Source of the DNA: Xanthostigma xanthostigma
Lineage: Eukaryota > Arthropoda > Insecta > Raphidioptera > Raphidiidae
NCBI GenBank assembly: GCA_963575645.1
Contig: OY754468.1
Location: 17,260,465 to 17,324,464 of the forward strand
DNA: 64,000 bases
Reading direction: 5' to 3'
Position numbers and translations under genes: made by a program. The notes beneath the pieces are model-generated. The model had not been told where the DNA came from and searched no databases. It worked only from the letters and a program-made list of their open reading frames with translations. This document shows, piece by piece, positions 10,601-21,634 of this stretch (its first letter is position 1; the number at the start of each line of letters is the position of its first letter).

Positions 10601-10802
10601 GGGGCAGCTAGTTCTCCAGCGTCTTCACGGTCCACCAGGATTTAATGAAGACCAGAAATTTATACCTCGCTGGTCGACTCCAAGACGCATCATTCGTTTT
10701 TCAACCCCAGTATCGTGCGAAGTAGAAGACACCACTACTAGCCAAAGATTTCGTGCCCATATTGATCAGTTGAAGCCGTACTCACAACATCACCCGGAGT
10801 AA
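7644..10802 (+). CDS. pol: Pol polyprotein: protease, reverse transcriptase, RNase H, integrase
   Basis: A 1052-residue frame. Numbering is from the ATG at 7644, which is probably not used, since Pol should come from -1 frameshifting near 7677. Protease: LLDTGASS with D45-T46-G47. RT: LDLTSAFYQ (D300) and YFDD at 362-365, a variant of the usual YxDD. RNase H: TDASS (D511), E552, TDNAA (D577), ADALSRL (D620). Integrase: zinc finger H715, H722, C752, C755; catalytic residues at about D784, D843 and E878. The C-terminal segment ~985-1045 resembles a GPY/F module (VGQLVL...RWSTPRRI). All key residues are present and there is no internal stop, so the enzyme set looks functional. The stop is 22 bp before the 3' LTR, and a polypurine tract lies between. 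Confidence 0.95.
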   Translation: MPEKTIKKFSAKKRINSSVDRNYSSISLPVIEILISNNNFLALLDTGASSNYCSKSIAQKLNQSGIGSIVKTYTNATLADGRQVHVRQRYSAIIKILNFTWKMNFLVIKELPYDFLIGSNTLKKTQARIDFSNKTLSFPFNTSSSIPFVSHENIINKNYIHCAVEEKFAFSEKQETSLSQLIDKYNEIFSNKAGRVKNYTYQIYVKDNVPVRQSPYPLNPIKAQEMQDHIQELLEQKIVRPSRSPYSAPAFLIKKKDGGKRLCIDYRRINQKIIFDAFPPPHIDSILQSLHGSSVFTILDLTSAFYQLNLSPSSKRYTAFTTPLGQFEFNQVPFGLNVSPQALNRIIQDTFADVRFKFVVPYFDDLLVHSSNIEEHLKHLEFVFNRLRDAGFTVNPEKMKLCRSRLKFLGHVISAEGMTIDPERAKAIQNMPIPKNLRQVQSFLGMAGFFARYIPGFSTIAAPLHHLKKKNVKFKISDTETEAINKIKKALLSSSILKFPNFNKMFTVQTDASSHAMGAVLLQKYEDGMHPIYYASKKFDDAQLNYTTYEREACAIIWALERFKQFLQGQHFILQTDNAALMWLHRHPKNLGRVGRWLLKLTKFDYEVQHIKGESNVIADALSRLYQEEDNQLHPESASEHLNLLQDVPLSFVSIQQHQRTDPDCELIRTRINSGEDVDNFVIKDDLLVEQVGRRKLKRIMIPHNLQQMVIYYFHNSLTGAHQGITKTYRHISKRFWWRNLYQDVRDYIRSCDLCQQCKAPNRYQRAPLASTPPTSVWSKVYIDHIGPLINSSKNNRYCLVVIDAFSKWLDIIPVRRATAAVTVNKLTNLWSQFGPPNTIVSDNARCFSSTSFANMCLQWGIKHVTTTPYRPEGNMAERPNRDIKAALTIILKQYEAAHKDWDSYTSYVKFSHNAGYHESTKTSPAAIFLGRELPQPLDRQWKLDIALDATEKPTNAEVEQAIRQSRNKYAKYYNLRRPPHHNFTVGQLVLQRLHGPPGFNEDQKFIPRWSTPRRIIRFSTPVSCEVEDTTTSQRFRAHIDQLKPYSQHHPE
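7677..7683 (+). promoter_or_regulatory. -1 ribosomal frameshift site A_AAA_AAC
   Basis: In the gag frame the last codons read CCA AAA AAC GAA TAA. The heptamer A AAA AAC fits the X_XXY_YYZ rule for simultaneous slippage, sits one codon before the gag stop, and leads directly into the pol frame. No downstream pseudoknot was worked out. Confidence 0.88.
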
Positions 10803-10811
10803 GCAATCTTT

Positions 10812-10822
10812 AAGGGAAGGAG
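10812..10822 (+). other. Polypurine tract
   Basis: AAGGGAAGGAG lies two bases upstream of the 3' LTR, where plus-strand DNA synthesis would start. Confidence 0.85.
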
Positions 10823-10824
10823 CC

Positions 10825-11337
10825 TGTAACGGGTCTAATTAGACACGTACATTTTAAAATTATTTTATCATAATTCATAATTTATTAGACTCAGTACACC
10901 CCTGTTTTAGTATCAATTGAGTAACTTTATCATTAATTATACAATCAACTTCAAAGATATTTTTAAACTATTTTTAAAAATTCTAAATTCAAAAATGCAT
11001 TCTGGTTTTAGCTTTTAAAGAGTAAAGTTGGCTCGGAGTTTAAATCTACTTATTCATTTACAATTTTTTAATTATCATAAAATATCCGTCGTCGACACGC
11101 GCTTTAAATCAGTTTTAAAATAAGTCAGTAAGAACTGGGTGAACTGAGGCTAATAAACCTATTTAATTATTAGATTAAATGTAACGACATAATTCAATCA
11201 ATTATAAAATAATAAATCATAATTACTGTTAAAAATATATTTAGTATAATACCTAAATACACGAGTTCAGTTTAAATAAACTTCTATAAAATAATTTAAC
11301 CTGCACCTTCCTTCCACTGCAAAAGGGTCAGGTTATA
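10825..11337 (+). repeat. 3' LTR, 513 bp
   Basis: Same length as the 5' LTR and no difference seen by eye. Followed by AATT, the target duplication. Confidence 0.95.
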
Positions 11338-11341
11338 AATT

Positions 11342-12204
11342 ATTTATTTCTTTAAATTTTTAAATCTTTTTAAATTTATTAAAAATATTTTTTAATTGTT
11401 ATTTTTTTATCATACAGTGGAAAACTTGCGGGATGTGCACTTTTGGTTTTGCCAACTATTGAAAAAGTGCAGACGTTGACAGCCTATCAAATGCTATTGT
11501 CTGTGCCTAAATTAGGACATTATTATTATATTATTGTATATATGGCCATACAAATAAATATTGTGCTTTCGGCCTTCCAAACATACTTTTGCGATCGGTG
11601 TGCGCTTTGTAGGTCAGAAGTTACAAACCTAACATCATTTATGTTACCTTGGCTATGTCCCATTTCATCACAATAGCTTCGGAATAAAATTAACTGCAAA
11701 ATAATTTAGAACAACGAAATAATATTATGATATAATAAAATAAATCAAGTCACCTGCGCCCACTAGAGAGAATGATTGATTTAAATCATGACTAGATCAA
11801 TCCAATGGGCACGTAACAACAATTTCCGGATGGAAGTGGCTACAATTTCCGGTAAACACTGAGTGATGTCGATCATCACATGGTTTGTACACACAATGTG
11901 ATATGTGTTTGGCCATGTTACGTTTATTTCTGGTGTCGTTATTTCTATGATTAGAAATTGAAGTATTTTTGACGCTTGCTTAATTAGAGACACGACAGAA
12001 AATATTTCACAATAAAATATTCGTGTCGTTATTCTTCAAGTGGCTTAGTTTATACCAGAAATTAGAGTGAAGACTTTATGTTTCAAATATAATGTACACT
12101 GTATACAATAATATGTATTTAGCATAGTTTTTGTACAATTTTCTCTTAGCAACGTCATTTTTCAACAAATTATGATAAAAATGTAGCTTAAAAAGCGACA
12201 TTTT
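11342..12204. other. AT-rich flank, no gene recognised
   Basis: A 77-residue frame at 11443-11676 and a 70-residue minus frame at 11781-11993 show no known motif. They are not supported as genes. Confidence 0.4.
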
Positions 12205-12765
12205 ACAATTCCAGTACCACAAGTGGGGAATGGTACTAATTAAAGTCAAAATTTTAGTATTTTCTGTGTTTGAGGCTACTCGAATCCCAAAAACATATTT
12301 TGAAATTGTCTGTGCGTCTGTTTGTCTGTGAACACAAAACAGGTTAAACGGATTGAAGTCAAATTTCTAGGGGATGCTTGATACACAAATAAGAGCTCTA
12401 TTATTTTTGGAGAAAATCGGCGTATGCGCAAAACAGATATAATATTATGACATAACGTTTTTAATATAATAATGGTATAGTTGTCATAACGGTTTATTAT
12501 TCTATTTATTCTTTCAATAAAGATTTGTTTAATTTTTTTCTAAACTTTATAGTTTCGGAAATATTTTGAAAATAAAAAAAAATGTACTTTTGTTCTGTAA
12601 AGAAATTAGTTAAACATGCTTCAATGGGTTAATTTTTACATGACGTAAAATATATTATGTAAACGAATAGCAAAAATCATAATATTTAATACTAGTCATT
12701 ACCCGCGTCACCGCACGCGATATCCGAAATTTTAATTTTACTTGAAATTGAACAGTGCCCAATGG
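12205..12765 (+). mobile_element. MITE family 1 (GGAATGGT ends), copy A
   Basis: Shares colinear blocks with copies at 14.44, 38.75 and 48.41 kb: a GGGGAATGGTACTA start, GTCTGTGCGTCTGTTTGTCTG, a GGCGTATGCGCA block, TTTCGGAAATATTTTGA, TTTTTACATGACGT, and a CATTACCCGCGTC end block. Termini are related to the inverted repeat ACCATTCCAAC. No coding frame. The superfamily is not determined. Confidence 0.65.
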
Positions 12766-13185
12766 GCTAAAATTATTCTATGTAAATCAATCATTTTTGT
12801 CATATAAAATGTAAAGCTCTTAGAAAAACTTAAAATAAGCACTATGCATGCAATATTCCTATATATAAAATGTATAAAACAGTGCTAAGAATTCAAATTT
12901 TAAATAATCAGCTTTACTTAGAAAATTGCTGATTAATTATTTTTATAAAGTTGACACAGAATATAGCTAGTAGTATAACAAACGAACTAATTAATAATGT
13001 TTTCTGAATTGGCCTCGCTGTAACACTAGGTATTTATAAATCGTGCTCCTAATTAACTATGATGCACTACCATTGTTAGGTTTCAAATTATCAGTGACAA
13101 AATATACAGGAAATTGTTTAGATAACCTGCAGTATTAGCGGTATATTAATGATTATAAAAAAATGTGATAAATAAAATAATTACC
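12766..13185. other. AT-rich, nothing recognised
   Basis: No gene, RNA gene or repeat edge supported. Confidence 0.4.
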
Positions 13186-13957
13186 TATACAGGGTGTCCC
13201 ATTAAGAATGGGACATAGAACAACCGCAGATTCTCCAATTCAAAATAAAACGATTAAGCGAAATATGCTTAGATAAAATGTTACTCGTTTCCGAAATACG
13301 CGGTGTTGAAGTTGAAAACTGAAAAATTATTAATGTCCATAATTTTTTTAATACACCGTATAATTTTACTCAAATCGGCACACTTGTTAAATATCATAAA
13401 ATGCACCTAACAATAAAAAAATTAGTTCAGTACGCTCTACCAGTGGCGTACGGCAGGAGTAAGTAATGCTTGTACCCCTTCTAAATGTTCGCCGCTGTCT
13501 AAATTTTAATTTTGACTATAATTTTAATTTTTTTTATATTTTCTAAGTCAATAATGTACACTTGTTAGTTTGTTGTAAAGTCATTGGTTTTTGAGATATT
13601 CGCAGTTTTTTTAAGACAAAATTGTAAAAATTAATATTACTAATAATAATACAAATAAAAAGTACATGTCTATCTATCTTTAACTGCGAATATCTCGAAA
13701 ACCAATGACTTTACAACAAACTAACATGTGTACATTATTGACTTAGAAAACATCAAAAAAAATAAAATTATAGTCAAAATTAAAATTTAGACAGCGGCGT
13801 TACATTTAGAAGGGGTACAAGCATTACTTACTCCTGCCGTACGCCACTGGTAGAGCGAGTAACATTTTATCTAAGCATATTTCGCTTAATCGTTTTATTT
13901 TGAATTGGAGAACCTGCGGTTGTTCTATGTCCCATTCTTAATGGGACACCCTGTATA
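13186..13957. mobile_element. Palindromic TA-flanked MITE (Tc1/mariner-like)
   Basis: The element 13188-13955 begins TACAGGGTGTCCCAT and ends with its complement ATGGGACACCCTGTA, flanked by TA. The arms match over most of their length (for example 13442-13490 against 13802-13858, and 13560-13608 against 13682-13730). The left arm carries an extra ~125 bp (about 13288-13435) absent from the right. A short unpaired centre lies near 13610-13680. No transposase frame; mobilisation in trans is inferred from TA flanks. Confidence 0.85.
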
Positions 13958-14440
13958 TTCATAATGATAAAAAAACGCAAAGCTGCAATAATGTCTATGT
14001 CGTATGATATTTTTTGCACAACATATAAAACAGCTGTTTTACACGCATGCAATTTTGAGCTAAATTAGTACAATTCTCCACCAGGGGAGTAAAATCTCCT
14101 AGGTTTAATCTAGAGTTACCTTGCAAATTGGATCATGTGTGGACCAATTTATTATTGTTATTTTATGTCGACTGGTTATTTCGGGTGACTACATAATCTT
14201 CCGACTCGACACTCCAACACAATGTAAATTGGGTCGTTGGGTGTTGGCCGATCTGTCATAATTTCTCTTTCATTTATCATGAAAAGTACGGCTAATGAGT
14301 TACTATGGGAAAGTAAAAAGAAGTTTGGAAAGGTATTTTTAATAATATTGAGATAGGTATGTCCTATCTATAGGATATTTCATCTTCAATTTTTTGAATA
14401 TAAATATTTGAAACCAAAAATATTCATTTGACAAAGTTTT
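13958..14440. other. No gene recognised
   Basis: Moderately AT-rich spacer. A 61-residue minus frame at 13867-14052 overlaps the palindromic element and is not a gene. Confidence 0.4.
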
Positions 14441-14442
14441 AC

Positions 14443-15058
14443 CATTCCATCATAAATGTGGAAGGATACTAATCTATGTCAAAATTCATTTTTCAAAATT
14501 TTACAATATTTTTTCGTTTTGAGGTCCCTTAAATTCGAAAAACACATTTTTGGAAAAAATCTATGCGTCTGTTTGTCTGTGAACATGATACAGGTCAGAC
14601 GGATTGAAACCAAATTTTGGGAGGATATTTGATATGCAATTTTCGTTTTTGGGGAAAATCTGCGTTTTTTTATATAATAATGGTACATACACTTTTTATA
14701 ATGGCTTATTATTCTAATTACCAATTTTTTTATAAAAGTTTCTTAAAAAAATTTTTAAAAAAGTTTTGTACAAAATTTTTGTTTGTGAACTTTGTAGTTT
14801 TGCAAATATTTTGTAAATAAAAAAAAATCAGCTATTCTTTTGTTATGTAGATCTGCAATCAGAAAAAAATTAGTTAATCATGCTTTGATTAATTTTTACA
14901 TGACGTGAAACTGTGAATTATGTAGGTAACCATCCAAATGAGTAGCGAATAATATCATAATATGTAGTACTAGTAGTTACCCGCGTCCGCACGTGATAAC
15001 AGAAAATGTATTTCTTTAATGTTGTTGGAATGGTCCAGTCGTCCAATTGGCTGGAATT
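14443..15058 (+). mobile_element. MITE family 1, copy B
   Basis: Colinear with copies A, C and E: ACCATTCCATC start, TATGCGTCTGTTTGTCTGTG, CCAAATTTTGGGAGGATATT, TAATGGTACATAC, TTTTTACATGACGTG, then GTTGTTGGAATGGTCC and AATTGGCTGGAATTTTT at the end. Non-coding. Confidence 0.65.
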
Positions 15059-15060
15059 TT

Positions 15061-15566
15061 TAACTTCCCGCTATAAAAATCAATGATTTTTAAAAAAATC
15101 GGGAAGTTATTCTTTTCACCCTGATTTTAGAAAATCTAGTTTTCGTTAGATCTCGGCGTTTCAAGGTCCTAGGAACCTATTCGGAATATTTTGGCGATGA
15201 TGTCCGTAGGGTGGTATGTGTGTTGTGTGTGTATAAAAGTAATACTTTTGAACAGAGTGTCCGATTGAAACGCGGTTTGCGGCATCTGACGTAAATTTGC
15301 TGAGCTTAGATTTCCTGAAAATTTGGAATGATTCGGCCCAATATATTTTCAGAAATCTCAAAAATACAAGTTTAATTTTTTTTATGAAATTTGTTTTTTT
15401 AGAACATTCTCTAAACTACTAAACCAAGTAATTCCAAAATCTAATCAGCTCTTTTCCTCAAAAAAATGCATTGATGGCCGTTTTTTTTTGAGCGTTTTAA
15501 ACTCGAAAATATAGCGGAACGATTCAGCGATGGCCGGCCGGGTCAAACTTCTTTTCAGATTTTTTC
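15061..15566 (-). mobile_element. Repeat family 2 (TAACTTCCCGC), reverse copy
   Basis: Starts TAACTTCCCGC directly after MITE copy B, then carries AAAATCGGGAAGTTATTC, TCTCGGCGTTTCAAGGTCCT, GGCGATGATGTCCGTAGGG, ACGCGGTTTGCGGCATCTGA and the end block GGGTCAAACTTCTTTTCAGA. The same blocks, in reverse complement, occur at 26455-27258. No coding frame. Confidence 0.7.
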
Positions 15567-16440
15567 TTGGCAGTAATCACATTTTAGCTCAGAATATTTT
15601 TTTTATGTCAACATATCAAAATTTAAGGATTCCCAATTTTCGACGTTTTAAAACTGAGGAAGCCAAGTCTTTAGTATATCATGCTGCCAGATATGATTGT
15701 CTGGAGTATGGAGTGTATCGGCCGATTTGTGTCCGTCGGCCATCCAGCAGATCGGATCCTGCAGATTATCTTGTATGTAGGGACGTTGAATCCATTATAC
15801 CCACCTAAAAATATAATTTCAAATATCCTAATTCAATTCTGACGTAATCATAACTTACGTGCGTGTGTATGAATATAAATTAGTTAGATAATTTTACATT
15901 TTTATTGAAAATATGTAAAACAAATACAGGTGAGCGACCTAAAGGTGACGTAAAGTGCAAAGGTGATAAACTGACGAACATTATTATTATAAAACATAAA
16001 AAACAGAACAGAACAGACGTATATGCTAACTCAAGCCAGACTGTCCGTTCGTCATAAAATAAATAGTGGTCGTGCATAAAGTGTACACATCTATGCAGTT
16101 ACAGGCTGTACAAAGAAAGAGCGCACTGTTGAAAAGGGTCCAGTTCGATAACACTATGCACCCAAATTTTGAATTTTTTTTTTTTAAGTCATAGAAAACG
16201 CTAAATTTTGACGTTCAAAAAAAAAACTTTGCGGATTATTCTCAAATTTCCTCAAAAATACGTGAAAAAAATGGAACTACTTTTCGTCTTTCACTGTCAT
16301 TTTTTGAATCTAACCAATCAAAAATCACAAATACACGTCATAGCAACTGGTGTAGAATTATTGTATAACTATCTCACTTTGTATGCAGCTTTCGATTGTG
16401 TTATGGAAGCAGGGTCGTATTTAGATATTTATAAACAAAT
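15567..16440. other. No gene recognised
   Basis: A 92-residue plus frame (15530-15808) begins in repeat family 2 and has no recognisable domain. The stretch 15640-15800 is more GC-balanced than its surroundings, but I could not assign it. Confidence 0.35.
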
Positions 16441-16446
16441 TAACTA

Positions 16447-16795
16447 TCTAATTCGCATACCCCGTTATCGTTCACCCCGGAATTGTTTTTTTTTTTAAAC
16501 TCAACATTTGCCCCTTCCCGTTTCACTGCGAGACAATTCGCATACCCCTTTATCGTTCACCCCAGAATTACAATTCGCATACCCGTTTATCGTTCACCCC
16601 GGAATTGTTTTTTTAAAAACTCCACATTTGCCCCTTCCCGTTTCACTGCGAGACAATTCGCATACCCCTTTATCGTTCACCCCAGAATTACAATTCGCAT
16701 ACCCGTTTATCGTTCACCCCGGAATTGTTTTGTTAAAAACTCCACATTTGCCCCTTCCCGTTTCACTGCGAGACAATTCGCATACTCCTTTATCA
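16447..16795 (+). repeat. 120-bp minisatellite, about 2.9 copies
   Basis: The period is exactly 120 bp, shown by CCACATTTGCCCCTTCCCG starting at 16622 and 16742 with a one-base variant at 16502. Each unit itself holds two near copies of ATTCGCATACCC.TTTATC about 38 bp apart. Since 120 is a multiple of three, two open frames cross the array. They are repeat translations rather than genes. Confidence 0.92.
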
Positions 16796-16799
16796 AAAA

Positions 16800-19240
16800 A
16801 AGCGGTGGTTTTCAATCTTCATGAAAATGTGAGTTTTAAGTTGGTTGGTTTTTATTTAAAATTCGTTTTATAAATTAAAATTTCCAAATACGACTCTGCC
16901 CTGAACGTTCAATTGTATTTCATTCCAACCAATTGATATTGCTATCTTTGTTTATCATAGATACAGGTATATATAACTTTCTCTTTTCTTATCACTATAT
17001 GAGACAAGAGAGCGATCACTATAGTAAATAATATACTCTAAATCAACTTACTATACCATATTTAATTTTTTTAAATTAATTTATAAAAATTAATTTTCCG
17101 CACTTAAAACGACCAATAACGCTGTTATATGTTATATAAAACAATAATTGTGAATTTCCAGTGGATATTTTGCATAGCAAGTTATGGAACTCTTACCAAT
17201 AATAATTTTAAATATCACTTTTACCAGAGTGATTTTTATAAAATAAGCTGTCTTACAAGCATATAAAGTGACTCATTACGCGGAAGTGCGGTAAAGTAAA
17301 ACAAATCTGATCGATCGAACTCTATCAATTCCATAGTAAACCAGTGTTTGCTTTTTTTATAACCTAATATTTAGAAGTGAGTTTTTCTCACAAGTAAATT
17401 GTCAAAAATTTTAAAAAAGTGAGAGATATATAATTCGACATAAGAATAAAAGTAAAAACCCGTATTCGAGGACTTTCTAATTCAACCCCAAAGTGGGTAA
17501 AACGAAGATGCAGGGATTTTTGACTAATCAACGCCTAGGCCAAACCGCTGAAATTAGGAACTTAAAATTTAGATGTATGCTTCTTTTGTAACAACGTAAG
17601 CACCCTGTAATATGGGATTTTTTTAAAATTGAACCCTTAAGATGGTCAAAAGAGGTTGTAGTTTTTTTTAATGTTAACAATATTAGAACTCTTCATTAAA
17701 AAACTAATATCTATAATTCGATCGTTTTTTAATCTACTCTTATGAGTGAAAAAAGAATTTATAAAAATAGTCTTTTTCCGTAAGTGCTTGAGTTGGAATC
17801 ACGAAATTTATTATGCTGTACCTCTAAAATTGCTTAAGCTAAAAATGTGAAACTCCGGATAAATACTCTTCTTAGAAAATAATGACATGATATCTCTTTT
17901 TAGTGTATTTGCCAATCAAAATTCTCGATATTTCACATCATGGAAAATTTTTAATAATGTTTATATAAAATATTATGGCAAATGTTTGCTGGGTGCATGA
18001 CGGCAGCACCGCCAACCGTCTGCAATTTTTTATGCTCTTGTCAAATGAGCATTTTTCAAATAAGTGTAATAATAAATTAATGGAACCTTTAATTAAGGAG
18101 ATATTATATAATGTTTATGTTGCTGCACTGAAAAAAGCATATTATGTATTATTATTTGTAAAATTGTAAAAACAAAAAATATATTATTCGACGTTTACTT
18201 CCACAAAGACTACTAGTGTCGCTAGTGAGCATTAGAGCAGGATTTAACTGCCTTGTTATTATTGTTTTTAACCGGGAAGCTTCTTAATAAACGATACGGC
18301 AGGGAGCGCAACATCTGACATGAAATCATACTCTCTAACCGTTTCATGTTTTTTGCTCATTTAGTCCACAGCTCACTCTGCGATCGATTCAGTTATCCCC
18401 ACTCTATACTCTGCACCCGGCCAATACTTAAAAGAAATATTATTATTTAACTAAACAACATACTTACCTATATTACATATTACCAGATATTACCCCATAT
18501 TTAATTTTTTTTTTTATAGTGCATATAGCCTTTGATGCTGAGCACTTATATAGGTATTTAAATAAAAAAATAAAATTATTTAACTACTGTAGAATTGGTA
18601 AAACTTTCAAATTTAAAATCTCTAAATTCAAGACAGATTTCTTTTTCAGATAAAACTTTTTAACAATTAAAGTAAATTCAATATTTTGCCTTGTTGAATT
18701 AGTTCTTCAGACTTTTACAGTACGAGATGAAAAAATAACTACTTCTATAACATTAATATTGTAAACCTAGAAAAAGGAAGAATTTCTCTTGAGAAGTTTA
18801 ATTTGTCTAGTATTAACCCACGTCGAATATATTTATCAACGTATTGTAGACCGTTCTGTTGTCACAAAAAATATTTTTTTTTGCCGCATTGACTGTAGTA
18901 ACATTATACATAGTATTTGAACGTTCGTACTCCAACAACAGTACAGTAATGTTATCGTGACGCACTTGTTAAAACAAAACATATGTTAATAAGGTACAAC
19001 ATGAGTCAACAAACATCAAACTAGATAAAATTTAACATAAATAAATTAAATATTCTCAAAACAAAAAAAAATATTGGAAAATTCTAGGATTGCACAACGA
19101 TTCCACAAATTTTCATTATTATTTCCCGTACCTACTGAACACTGTTCCAGTGCCTAAAATATATGTGAAGACGTGTAAAGGCAATTTATAATCAATTAAA
19201 AAATATTCGTGAGTGTATTTTTAAAAAAATCCAGTCAATC
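16800..19240. other. Long AT-rich stretch, no gene recognised
   Basis: About 2.4 kb with no open frame of recognisable content. Only a 64-residue frame at 17975-18169 appears, without motif. Small repeat-like phrases only. Confidence 0.45.
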
Positions 19241-19277
19241 GGTCGACAGTACCATTCCAACTTCAAAAATATCGACA

Positions 19278-19672
19278 TTTAACATATCGTCGTTGGTTCT
19301 GTAATAGCTCTTATGTGCATAATTGGCAGATTTTACGTTTTTTAGATGAAAAGATTCAGGAAACGGAGCTCTATACACTAGTAATACCTCCAAATTAATT
19401 TTACAGTAACCAACAAGGCGAAGTAACTCTTATGTGAAAAGTTGTATCAAATAAGTCCTCCCAGGTGCCAATAAATCTGAAAATAACGTTAAATATTTGT
19501 TTAAGAAAATACTTCGTCTTAATTAAACACATATAGTGAAGATAAGTGTGAATTAGTAATATACGTCTGAAATTGCTAGTTCTTACCATCCATTGCTGAA
19601 ATAACCACTTTTTGGCCTTTCCGGCAAATACTTTTTGCACATAAGACGTAGTTACAGAACAAACGACGATAT
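19278..19672. mobile_element. MITE-like element with ~40-bp inverted ends
   Basis: ATATCGTCGTTGGTTCTGTA at about 19278, continuing to CTTATGTGCATA, is matched in reverse by TGCACATAAGACGTAGTTAC and AGAACAAACGACGATAT at about 19636-19672. A family 1-like terminus TACCATTCCAACTTC lies just left at 19250. Non-coding. Confidence 0.55.
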
Positions 19673-19679
19673 ATTAAAT

Positions 19680-21195
19680 ATTTCTGTTGTCGCATGCGAT
19701 GACACGGGTAACGTCTAGTAACAAATGTTATGATTTTTCGCTGTCCATAACTAATAAGTTAATTCCAAACGAACTCGGTGAAACCAAATCTAGCGTCTAT
19801 AGCTGAGCATTGAATGATGTAATTGATAAAGCATAGATTAATAGAAATGACACATTCAAGTCGGTTGCAACTGATGTTATCAAGGACATAGGTATGTATA
19901 GCCAATTTGCAGTCGAACTATTTAGTATGTACCTTTTTCTCTGAGCCAAGATTTGATAACGTTGTAGGTCATTGCGATCTGTCAATTTGTGGCAACCAAA
20001 TTACCATGGAAACTACATACAATTTTAATTTATTTTATTAATTGCTTACATATTAGAATGCTTGATTGGTGCTGTTGTCACTGTGGAGTAAAGAAACTCA
20101 GTCCGCCATGATAGTGGACAGATTTGAGGTTCGTATCCTGACGGTGAGAAATAACTTTTTCTAATATAGCGATGTAACAATGGGTGTTTCTTAACAATGT
20201 AGCAATCAATAGCTATGTATTCTTTAAAGTTATTAAAATAGCACGCACTTACCGTATGAAAAATTCACATGTTATTAAATATATTATTAAAAAGTAACAA
20301 TTTTTTTGCAACTTAGCTGTGAACAAATATGTGTTTTTCGGTGAATTTCAAAGTGTTCGCTACTTTTAAGAATACTTAAAGTTGGTTAAACAGTACCTAC
20401 TAATGTATGTAAGAAATCACGATGTAATTGTCCCATCCTGTGATATCACCGGTAAGTAAACATGACATTTTAAACTATAAGTTGTGACAAAATTATCTCA
20501 TATTATCTATCTCATATTTATACAATTTCACATTTCCCCTCAATCAAAACCGACGAAAGTTGTGGTACATAGCGCATGTATTTGATGAAACAAAGGTTTT
20601 GCCAAAAATTGCTGAAATATGTAGTAATCACTTTAAATGTGACAATTTTATTACAAAACAGTCTGGTAGTACGTATTTACCTCCTCAAACAGTAGGTACC
20701 TATCATAATATTCCGTAAAGAAATTTGAAAGACATTTTTTTATATTTTTATTATGCAGAGCAAATTTTTTTGTCGATTTGTATTAAACTATAAAATCTGA
20801 GGAAAAAGTTCCTCTAACAGAAAATTTTAAATTAAATATTACAAAATTAATTATCAACGAATTTCTTGAACAGCTTGACCAATTTCCACGGCTAATCTCA
20901 TAAACAAATCTAAAATATATTTTTATCATCAGTATAAGGTTTATAAATCTCATTAATTATTTGACTTTCCGACTTTTTTATATCCTTCAAAACTGCACTC
21001 CTATGTAGTATCGGTATTTAAAAAGAGACGAACGCTTCTCTCTCATGTTGGATCTTGTCATCACAGCATTGTATTATTGATATTTGCTATTTATTTGCAT
21101 GGTTATGTACTATGGTTTCACGTGTAAAAATTGACCAAATGATGCTTGTCAGATACCTACTTAATCTCTTTTTGAAAGAACAAAAGAGCGACTGA
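19680..21195. other. No gene recognised
   Basis: AT-rich. A weak box B-like GGTTCGTATCC occurs near 20129, without a convincing tRNA fold around it. Confidence 0.4.
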
Positions 21196-21205
21196 TTTCT
21201 TTTTA

Positions 21206-21540
21206 GGGTTCCGTACCCGAAGGGTGCTCAAACGGGACCCTATTACTAAGCCTCCGCTGTCCGTCCGTCTGTCTGTCTGTCTGTCTGTCAGCGGGCTGTA
21301 TCACAAGAACCGTAATAGGTAGAGAGTTGAAATTTTCACAGAGTATGTATTTCTATTGCCACTAGAACAACAAATAATTAAAAAACCCCCAAAACTCCCA
21401 AAAGAGGAGCAAACTAAGTTTTCTGCTTATAATTCGCTCAATTTAAATCAGATCGATTCGAGACCTGTCTTAAACGAAAGAGGAGAAAATTTTACATAGA
21501 TTTTGTATAACAGAATTCGTCGAAACACTTTTTTTATACA
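21206..21540 (+). repeat. Dispersed repeat (GGGTTCCGTACCC type)
   Basis: Contains GGGTTCCGTACCCGAAGGG, GGACCCTATTACTAAGCC, five CTGT-type units from about 21270, and a TGAAATTTTCACAGA segment. I recognise this as a widespread lepidopteran repeat. The 3' portion (about 21400-21540) occurs in reverse complement at about 39475-39625. Confidence 0.6.
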
Positions 21541-21634
21541 GTTTTATATAGAAATATAATGTATAATTAATTCAATTTTGTCTAATCCATAGCATACACG
21601 GGGATCGTCTGTCTTCGTTTGTTGTATACTGTAT

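Larger units (their letters stand above)
5949..11341 (+). mobile_element. Complete Ty3/Gypsy LTR retrotransposon, apparently recent
   Basis: The element occupies 5953-11337 (5385 bp) and is flanked by a 4-bp target duplication AATT (5949-5952 and 11338-11341). In order: 5' LTR, 4-nt spacer, initiator-Met primer site, leader with tandem repeats, gag, pol (protease, RT, RNase H, integrase) in the -1 frame, polypurine tract, 3' LTR. There is no third (env-like) frame between pol and the 3' LTR. Both coding frames are intact and the two LTRs look identical by eye, indicating recent insertion. RT-RNase H-integrase order and motifs place it in Ty3/Gypsy (Metaviridae). Confidence 0.95.

Noticed and set aside
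8684-10611. Several 66-80-residue frames on both strands
   Set aside because: They are shadows of the pol gene in other frames.
10803-10824. Possible env gene after pol
   Set aside because: Only 22 bp separate the pol stop from the 3' LTR.
16447-16795. CRISPR-like array
   Set aside because: The units are contiguous tandem copies without unique spacers, in an animal-type genome.
16483-16873. Two open frames of 113 and 121 residues with internal repeats
   Set aside because: They arise because the 120-bp minisatellite period is a multiple of three; no start context, domain or non-repeat part.
20080-20140. Box B-like GGTTCGTATCC with possible tRNA
   Set aside because: No acceptable box A and no foldable arms around it.
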